The notes below the pieces were generated by a model. That model saw only the letters and a program-made list of their open reading frames with translations, was not told the DNA's origin and searched no databases. The translations under genes and the position numbers were made by a program. This document shows positions 56,212 through 64,000 of a stretch of 64,000 nt of DNA, in pieces (position 1 is the first letter of the stretch; the number at the start of each line of letters is the position of its first letter). The DNA is from Saccharopolyspora gloriosae (GTDB lineage Bacteria; Actinomycetota; Actinomycetes; Mycobacteriales; Pseudonocardiaceae): contig NZ_CP059557.1 in assembly GCF_022828475.1 (NCBI RefSeq), forward strand, positions 5,565,470 to 5,629,469, read 5' to 3'.

Positions 56212-56536
56212 GGACAACCCTCCACAGTGTTCCGCGCTCAGGCCGGTGCCCGGCACGGACGTCGATTGGCGCGGGCGGACACCCGCAACGGGTACAACTC
56301 CGCCGCACCCCGAACTTCTTCCCAGTCCGCCCGACCGAATGTGGAATGTGCCGGTATTCCCGGATGAACGGCCATCACACCCCGGTCTCCCAGGGATTCG
56401 TCCGCGTCGCCGACACGCCCGGCGGCGGTGATCAGGCGTCGGGGGGCAGTGCACCGCCCCGGCGTGATTGGATTTCCAGCGCCCCGCACCGACGCGGAAC
56501 GCCGGTGCGCAAATCCTACGAACAACGAGGTGATCC
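56212..56536. other. Intergenic, 325 bp
   Basis: Gap between the divergent Rv2466c-like and pepN genes. It should contain both promoters. I see no gene or strong inverted repeat. Confidence 0.45.
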
Positions 56537-59116
<2,580 letters not shown>

Positions 59117-59125
59117 GCACTGACG

Positions 59126-59166
59126 AACGGGGCCGGACCGATCTGATCGATCGGTCCGGCCCCGTT
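59126..59166. terminator. Bidirectional terminator between pepN and DUF5130
   Basis: Perfect 18-bp arms (AACGGGGCCGGACCGATC and its complement) with a 5-nt loop, 9 nt beyond the pepN stop and serving convergent genes. Confidence 0.8.
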
Positions 59167-59244
59167 GTCGGTTTCAGGACCCGTTGCGCATCGGTCGGGC
59201 GCCGTCTTGTCGACGACGGAGCCGCGCAGTGGTCGCGGCTCTGA

Positions 59245-59727
59245 TCAGCGTTGCGTACCCGCCGTGTCGGAGAGCATGCGCAGTGCGCTGATCAGGCCGT
59301 CGATCAGTTCGCCCTCCCGGAAGGAGGCGACCATGGTCATCAGTGCCAGCTGGCAGCTGCGGTCGGGCACGCGGCGCTTCGACTCCGCGCCGGTGACGAT
59401 CTCGACGGCGCGTTGCTGCGGGGACACCGCCAGCAGCACGCCCTCTTCCGCGCGGGGGCCGAGGTTGGCGTGCAGCGCGGCGGCGGACTCGCGGGTCTCC
59501 TCGCCGAGGTCGCCGAGGTAGATGGCGAACTCCAGGCCGGTGCTGCGGCTGGAGAGGGTCAGCGCCTCGTCGAGCCGGGCGAGCTGGCCGGTGCTGAACG
59601 GCAGGTGCCGTCCCTCCGGCTTGACCCGGCGCGCGATGGACAGCCGACCGGTGGCCGTCACGGCCTCGCCCGCCGCCAGTTCCTGTTCACCGGATCGGTT
59701 CGCGCCGGTGATCTCACCAGTTCCCAC
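59245..59727 (-). CDS. DUF5130 family protein
   Basis: 160 residues from the GTG at 59727, 5 nt after GGGGAGG. Blocks such as LPFSTGQLARLDEAL and EFAIYLGDLGEETRESAAAL resemble DUF5130/TPM-like domains of unknown function found beside pepN in actinobacteria. It overlaps the upstream small membrane gene by 14 bp, so the two are coupled. Confidence 0.82.
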   Translation of the reverse strand: MGTGEITGANRSGEQELAAGEAVTATGRLSIARRVKPEGRHLPFSTGQLARLDEALTLSSRSTGLEFAIYLGDLGEETRESAAALHANLGPRAEEGVLLAVSPQQRAVEIVTGAESKRRVPDRSCQLALMTMVASFREGELIDGLISALRMLSDTAGTQR

Positions 59728-59989
59728 GTGCGCCTCCCCGGTCGGTGCTGTGCGTGTGCTCAACGGCGTCGGAGGCCGTCTCGGCCGAGTCCAGGTCACC
59801 CGGCGGAGCCGTGCTCACACCTGCCGGATTGGCAACCCAGAACACGGGAGCGAACTCCCAGTCCTGGCCTGCGCGATAACGGGTACGGGTCAGACTCGAC
59901 CGGAAGGCGATCACCGTGACCAGGAGGTACACGGTCGCTGGGATCACCGCCAGCACGAGGAAGGTCTCCACCACAGTCACGCTCAGCAC
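59714..59989 (-). CDS. Small single-pass membrane protein upstream of DUF5130
   Basis: 91 residues, GTG start at 59989. One N-terminal helix (VVETFLVLAVIPATVYLLVTVIAF split over residues 5-28), then RYRAGQDWEFAPVFWVANP, a block seen in uncharacterised actinobacterial membrane proteins, and a charged tail. Function unknown. Its 3' end overlaps the DUF5130 start. Confidence 0.72.
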   Translation of the reverse strand: MLSVTVVETFLVLAVIPATVYLLVTVIAFRSSLTRTRYRAGQDWEFAPVFWVANPAGVSTAPPGDLDSAETASDAVEHTHSTDRGGARGNW

Positions 59990-60831
59990 GGTAGCCGATC
60001 ACGCCGCCGCATGGGATGACACCACCTCGGCCGGTCGTGTTCGCGCGCGATCCGCGGCCGGGTGGATCTCGCGGGGAGACTCGAGCTCGGCGAAACCCGG
60101 CCCTGTGGACGAACCCAGGGTAGTCGTCGCGCGATTGCCGACGGGAAAGCGGAGGATTCCCTCCGCTGAATCTTCACTACCTGCGAAAATGCGTGAATCA
60201 GCTGGTTCGGCAAAACGGCCCGGCCCGAAATCCGGTATGCCGCATACGTGGTGAATCGCCGCCGCGAACCTCGCGAAGCCGTGCGAACAACCGCTCAATT
60301 CCTAGTAAAAATCCCATACCGCCGAACGAGTGAACGAGCACCGTTCTTGACACGAACGCGGATTCATGCGAGGAAGCTCCCATTGAGCCCACCGGCCGCT
60401 CCAGGTCGTCACCGCAGCCCAGAAACCGCCACTGCGCTGCGAATTCACTTCGCACTTCCGCCCCGCCCGCACCTCTCGGACACCGACGGCGACCCTTTCG
60501 CCCGCCGATCCCGACGCCGACGGCCGGAATGCGACACCTGGCTACGACAGGTAGGCAGCACGCATCAGTTCAGTGACTGAAAGTGACCACTCCGGCCCTG
60601 AGCAGGACAGGGGCTACCGAAAGTCACTAGTCAAGCGTGTTGCGCCTCACGTAATGTAACTCTTTTAGAGTAATCAGCGCCGCCGAATGGAGCCCATCCA
60701 GAAGGTCGCAGCAGGCGGCAAGTTGGCGGCTTGTTTGAAAGCTCCCGCGCTTCTAGTTTTTCACCTGTATGGGTCTTGCATATTTGATCACTAGGCCCAT
60801 AACTCGTCTATTAGCCTGCGGGAGGCACACC
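59990..60831. other. Long intergenic region (842 bp), AT-richer at its right end
   Basis: No convincing gene: short frames on both strands lack family features. From about 60570 the DNA becomes clearly less GC-rich. It holds inverted repeats AGTGACT (60572) / AGTCACT (60622) and ACTCT-TTT-AGAGT (60659-60671), and long T and A runs. It ends in the GGGAGG site of the repeat-protein gene and probably contains a long regulated leader for it. Confidence 0.5.
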
Positions 60832-61761
60832 ATGTCGATCATCGAAACCGCCGCTCGGCGTAATGTTGGCACTAATTCCTTCAATGCGCAGCCCCTTGTT
60901 GAACACGGTGCGCACACAGCCACTGGCGTCCGCATCAGCGGCACCGAACGCGGCGTCCGCATCAGCTCAGTCGACCGCGGCGTCCGCATCAGCTCACAAG
61001 CCGGCGTGCGGATCAGCGGTTCCGGGCGCGGCGTGCGCATCAGTTCCCTCGGTGTCCGCATCAGCGGTGAACAGCGCGGGGTCCGGATCAGCTCACAGGC
61101 AGGCGTGCGGATCAGCGGTATCGACCGCGGCATGCGCATCAGCGGAGACCACGGATCGAGGCGTCCCGCTGCGCGGCATGGCGTCCGCATCAGCGGACAG
61201 GACCGTGGCGTGCGGATCAGCCGGGCCGAGCGAGGCGTCCGCATCAGCGGAGCCGACCGTGGCGTGCGGATCAGCGGCGAACAGCGAGGCGTGCGCATCA
61301 GCGGTGAACAGCGCGGGGTCCGGATCAGCGGTGAACAGCACGGGGTCCGAATCAGCGGCGAACAGCGCGGGGTCCGGATCAGCTCACAGGCAGGCGTGCG
61401 CATCAGCGGAGACCACGGATCGAGGCGTCCCGCTGCGTGGCATGGCGTCCGCATCAGCGGACAGGACCGTGGCGTGCGGATCAGCGGCGCGGATCGCGGA
61501 GTGCGAATCAGCGCACGGCACGGAGTGCGGATCAGCGGCCAAGACCGTGGCGTGCGGATCAGCGGGGCCGTGCGAGGTGTCCGCATCAGCGGCGAACAGC
61601 GTGGCGTCCGCATCAGCGGAGCCGACCGCGGCGTCCGCATCAGCGGCGAACAGCGAGGCGTCCGCATCAGCGGAGCCGACCGCGGCGTCCGCATCAGCGG
61701 CCAAGACCGCGGCGTGCGGATCAGCGGACGGAGCGCCGATCAGCTCGCCGCGGTGGCCTGA
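60832..61761 (+). CDS. GVRIS-repeat protein (29 tandem repeats), unknown family
   Basis: 309 residues from the ATG at 60832 (GGAGG 6 nt upstream). About 31 unique N-terminal residues (MSIIETAARRNVGTNSF...) are followed by 29 GVRIS/GMRIS units. Most have a nine-residue period such as GVRISGADR or GVRISGEQR, with shorter (GVRISSQA) and longer (DHGSRRPAARH) variants. The end is RSADQLAAVA. There is no signal peptide, membrane helix or cysteine. Codons for Gly, Val and Arg vary synonymously between repeats while the peptide is kept, so it is translated and selected. Alternating V-R-I-S strands with polar turns suggest a beta-solenoid or a multi-core precursor. Function unknown. Confidence 0.8.
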   Translation: MSIIETAARRNVGTNSFNAQPLVEHGAHTATGVRISGTERGVRISSVDRGVRISSQAGVRISGSGRGVRISSLGVRISGEQRGVRISSQAGVRISGIDRGMRISGDHGSRRPAARHGVRISGQDRGVRISRAERGVRISGADRGVRISGEQRGVRISGEQRGVRISGEQHGVRISGEQRGVRISSQAGVRISGDHGSRRPAAWHGVRISGQDRGVRISGADRGVRISARHGVRISGQDRGVRISGAVRGVRISGEQRGVRISGADRGVRISGEQRGVRISGADRGVRISGQDRGVRISGRSADQLAAVA

Positions 61762-61777
61762 AGTGCTCCCAGCATGG

Positions 61778-62455
61778 TCACGCCGCGGATTCGCCCAGGT
61801 AAGGCAGCCACAGCGGGTCCGTCTCGGACAGCCCCGCGATCAGCCGCCAGTGCCTGCCGCGCGGTGCGTGCGGGGCCACCGGCAGTTGCCAGCCGAGTTC
61901 GCTGAGCGTCTTGTCGGCCTTGCGGTGGTTGCACTTGGTGCAGCAGGCCACGCAGTTCTCCCACTCGTGCGGCCCGCCTCGGCTGCGCGGCACCACGTGA
62001 TCGATCGTCTCGGCTCGAACGCCGCAGTACACGCAGCGATGCCCGTCGCGGTGCATTAATGCGGAGCGGGTGAGCGGAACCCGGCCTCGATAAGGCACCC
62101 GTACGAAGTTGCTCAGCCGGATCACCGACGGCACCGCATGGCTGCTCGTCGCCGAGTGCAGCGTCATGCCCGCCGAGTCACCGTGGACGACCTCCGCCTT
62201 ACCGCAGACCAGCAGCACGATCGCCCTGCGCAGCGGAAGCGCGGTCAGCGGTTCGAAGGTCGTGTTGAGCAACAGCACCCGCCGCTTGCGCCACGGGGGT
62301 ACCGGATTGCCCGACTGCACGCTGGGCTGGACCGGTGCTTGGCACAGCCCTGCCCGAGACGCGAGCCCTGTGGCCGCGCCTGTCGGAGTCGGTATTCGGT
62401 CGTGCACGCGACCACCTCCACCGGTTGGCAAGAACCAGTCGACCACAATCGACAC
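61778..62455 (-). CDS. HNH endonuclease
   Basis: 225 residues, GTG start at 62455. After a variable N-terminus comes VLLLNTTFEPLTALPLRRA, typical of actinobacterial HNH proteins. The nuclease core is CVYCGVRAETIDHVVPRSRG followed by CTKCNHRK: two CxxC zinc pairs around the HNH beta-beta-alpha motif. The biological role is unknown; an orthologous HNH gene lies near pepN in mycobacteria. It converges with the GVRIS-repeat gene, leaving only 16 bp. Confidence 0.9.
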   Translation of the reverse strand: MSIVVDWFLPTGGGGRVHDRIPTPTGAATGLASRAGLCQAPVQPSVQSGNPVPPWRKRRVLLLNTTFEPLTALPLRRAIVLLVCGKAEVVHGDSAGMTLHSATSSHAVPSVIRLSNFVRVPYRGRVPLTRSALMHRDGHRCVYCGVRAETIDHVVPRSRGGPHEWENCVACCTKCNHRKADKTLSELGWQLPVAPHAPRGRHWRLIAGLSETDPLWLPYLGESAA

Positions 62456-62661
62456 CCCGAACGCACGTGTGATTCACCACGTGCTAGCCAGTCGCGCTCG
62501 CGGTACGAGCCCGCTGTCGCGACGGTCCGGAAGATCGATGAGCCGACCGGCACCACTGCCGTCGATCGTATGGGCTCCGGTGTTGATCGTTCAGGGTGAA
62601 TTCGGTGAACGCCGCCGCCGAACCGTCACCACCGGCGCGCGCACCCGTATCGTCGGCGAAC

Positions 62662-64000
62662 GTGACGAAGGTTCAGCCGCCCCTGTCTTATCCGCACGCC
62701 GAACGCGCCGACACGGTCGATGACCTGCACGGCAGACTGGTCCCCGATCCGTATCGCGGTCTTGAGGACCCGGCCGACCCGCGTACCGAATCCTGGTCGG
62801 CAGCGCAGGACGAGTTCGCGCGGGCGCGGCTCGACGGACTTCCCGGACGCGCGGAGATCGCGCGACGCCTGACGTCCCTGCTCGCGGCGGGGTCGGTGTC
62901 GGCCCCGGTATGGCGGGCCGGGCGGGCGTTCTTCACCCGGCGTGCACCGGGCCAGGAGTTCCCGGTGCTGTACCTGCTCGACGAAGACGGTTCCGAGCGG
63001 CCGTTGATCGATGTCACCGAGCTGGACCCGTCCGGCCTGACGACGCTGGACCGCTGGTCGCCGAGCTTGGAGGGCGACCGGCTCGCCTACCAGGTCTCGG
63101 TCGGCGGCGACGAGGAGTCGCTGCTGTACGTGCTGGACGTGGCCACCGGTGAGCTCGTCGAAGGGCCGATCGACCGCTGCCGCTACTCGTCGATCTCCTG
63201 GATGCCGGGCGGCGCGGAGTTCTTCTACGTGCGACGGCTGCCCCCGGAGGCGGTGCCCGCCGGCGAGGAGCAGTTCCACCGCCGGGTGTGGCGCCACCAG
63301 GTCGGCAACCACCCGGACGACGATCTGCTGATCCACGGCGACGGCCTGGAGCACACCTTCTACTACGACGCCCGGGTCTCCCGGGACGGCCGTTGGCTGC
63401 TGATCCACGGCAGTCCGGGCACCGCGCGGCGGGACTCGATGTGGATCGCGGACCTGTCCGCGGGCGGCGAGCTCCGCCAGGTCGTGGACACCTCGGAGGG
63501 CATCCGGGCCTCGGCGTGGGTGGAGCGCGACGGCAGGCTGTACGTGCAGACCACGCTCGACGCCCCGCGCTGGCGGCTGTGCGTCGCCGACCCGGAGGCC
63601 CCGGAACCGGCGAACTGGCAGGAGCTGATCCCCGAAGAGCCCGATTCGGTGCTGGAGGCGGTGCGCTGGTTCGACGACGGCACCGACGATCCGAAGCTCG
63701 CGGTGCTGCGCACCAGGCACGCGGTCTCCGAACTCGCCCTGCACGATCCCGTCACGGGAGAGCGCACCGACGAGGTGCCGCTGCCCGGAACGGGGCAGAT
63801 CACGGCGCTGACCGCCGTCGACGAGGACACCGAGGGCGACTGGGATCGGCTGTGGATCGGCTGGACCGACTTCGCCACGCCGCCGTGCGTGCAGCTCTAC
63901 ACCCGGGCCTCCGGTACGACCCGGCAGGCGCGGCGCGCTCCCGGTGCGGCCGAGCTGCCCGAAGTGCACACCTCGCAGGTCGAGTACACCTCCGAGGACG
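62662..64000 (+). CDS. S9 family prolyl oligopeptidase-like peptidase, N-terminal part
   Basis: The GTG at 62662 opens a frame that runs off the right edge (446 codons). VTKVQPPLSYPHAERADTVD and DPYRGLEDPADPRTESW are the S9 prolyl-oligopeptidase N-terminal signature. The remainder is the seven-bladed propeller domain (SWMPGGAEFFYVRR, SRDGRWLLIHGS). The catalytic Ser-Asp-His domain lies beyond the window. Another upstream GTG start cannot be excluded, as the ribosome binding site is weak. Confidence 0.9.
   Translation, partial: MTKVQPPLSYPHAERADTVDDLHGRLVPDPYRGLEDPADPRTESWSAAQDEFARARLDGLPGRAEIARRLTSLLAAGSVSAPVWRAGRAFFTRRAPGQEFPVLYLLDEDGSERPLIDVTELDPSGLTTLDRWSPSLEGDRLAYQVSVGGDEESLLYVLDVATGELVEGPIDRCRYSSISWMPGGAEFFYVRRLPPEAVPAGEEQFHRRVWRHQVGNHPDDDLLIHGDGLEHTFYYDARVSRDGRWLLIHGSPGTARRDSMWIADLSAGGELRQVVDTSEGIRASAWVERDGRLYVQTTLDAPRWRLCVADPEAPEPANWQELIPEEPDSVLEAVRWFDDGTDDPKLAVLRTRHAVSELALHDPVTGERTDEVPLPGTGQITALTAVDEDTEGDWDRLWIGWTDFATPPCVQLYTRASGTTRQARRAPGAAELPEVHTSQVEYTSED

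Noticed and set aside
60753-61694. Minus-strand repeat protein (RTPRSAPLM-type units)
   Set aside because: Antisense of the GVRIS repeats; the plus strand has a good ribosome binding site and selection-like codon drift.
60900-61740. CRISPR array
   Set aside because: The 27-nt units are contiguous coding repeats without unique spacers, and no cas genes are nearby.

Overview
The window is GC-rich chromosomal DNA from an actinomycete, most likely a member of the Pseudonocardiaceae (Saccharopolyspora-like; this placement is inference). Supporting signs are the strong G/C bias at third codon positions, many GTG starts, three DUF397 genes, WXG100/type VII secretion genes, a mycothiol-dependent-nitroreductase-family protein and a split LigD repair pair. 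The housekeeping backbone follows the order known from Mycobacterium tuberculosis: ndk, DUF4233, folC, valS, then clpX-clpP2-clpP1-tig, then nei, rpiB, the Rv2466c-family protein, pepN and an HNH gene. Lineage-specific blocks are inserted into this backbone.

Layout. 1-11.4 kb: radical SAM protein (cut by the left edge), ndk, a PhoD-type phosphatase, an alcohol dehydrogenase, folC-DUF4233, a DUF397 triplet (one copy frameshifted) flanked by three copies of a 47-bp palindromic repeat, and valS. 11.4-21.4 kb: an FdhF/YdeP-type molybdoenzyme and, 5 kb away, its likely sulfur-insertion partner fdhD; between and around them a helix-turn-helix/TPR regulator coupled to a Nudix hydrolase, LigD polymerase and phosphoesterase genes, a DUF1963 protein, an Ag85-like esterase and a broken RBBP9-like hydrolase. 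21.5-27.7 kb: the clpX/clpP2/clpP1/tig protein-quality block, tRNA-Pro, tRNA-Gly and a degenerate tandem repeat array of roughly 110-130 bp units.

27.7-39.2 kb is a divergently transcribed catabolic island around an IclR regulator. The leftward operon encodes IclR, a class III CoA-transferase, a CitE-like CoA-ester lyase, a cyclase-family hydrolase, an MmgE/PrpD protein, an MFS permease, a second MmgE/PrpD protein and a hydantoin/Asp-Glu racemase. The rightward pair encodes a FAD-dependent fumarate-reductase-like dehydrogenase and a hydantoinase-type amidohydrolase. Together they look like uptake, ring opening, dehydrogenation, CoA activation and C-C cleavage of a heterocyclic or branched dicarboxylate compound. 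I cannot name the substrate.

39.6-45.2 kb: a DHA2 efflux pump, a 2'-5' RNA ligase-like protein, a membrane protein with a Gly/Asp-rich tail, nei, rpiB and an MBL-fold hydrolase. 45.4-52.2 kb: a type VII-linked polymorphic toxin module made of a YbaB-like protein, a WXG100-like protein, a 1679-residue protein with a CpnT-like N-terminus and a YwqJ-type deaminase C-terminus, its YwqK-type immunity partner and an orphan gene. 52.3-64 kb: endonuclease V, aldehyde dehydrogenase, alpha/beta hydrolase, the Rv2466c-family protein, pepN, DUF5130, an unusual protein made almost wholly of GVRIS repeats (29 copies), an HNH endonuclease and the start of an S9 peptidase. The GVRIS-repeat protein is the least explained object in the window, and the hydantoinase/MmgE/CoA-lyase island is the best candidate for an undescribed pathway.
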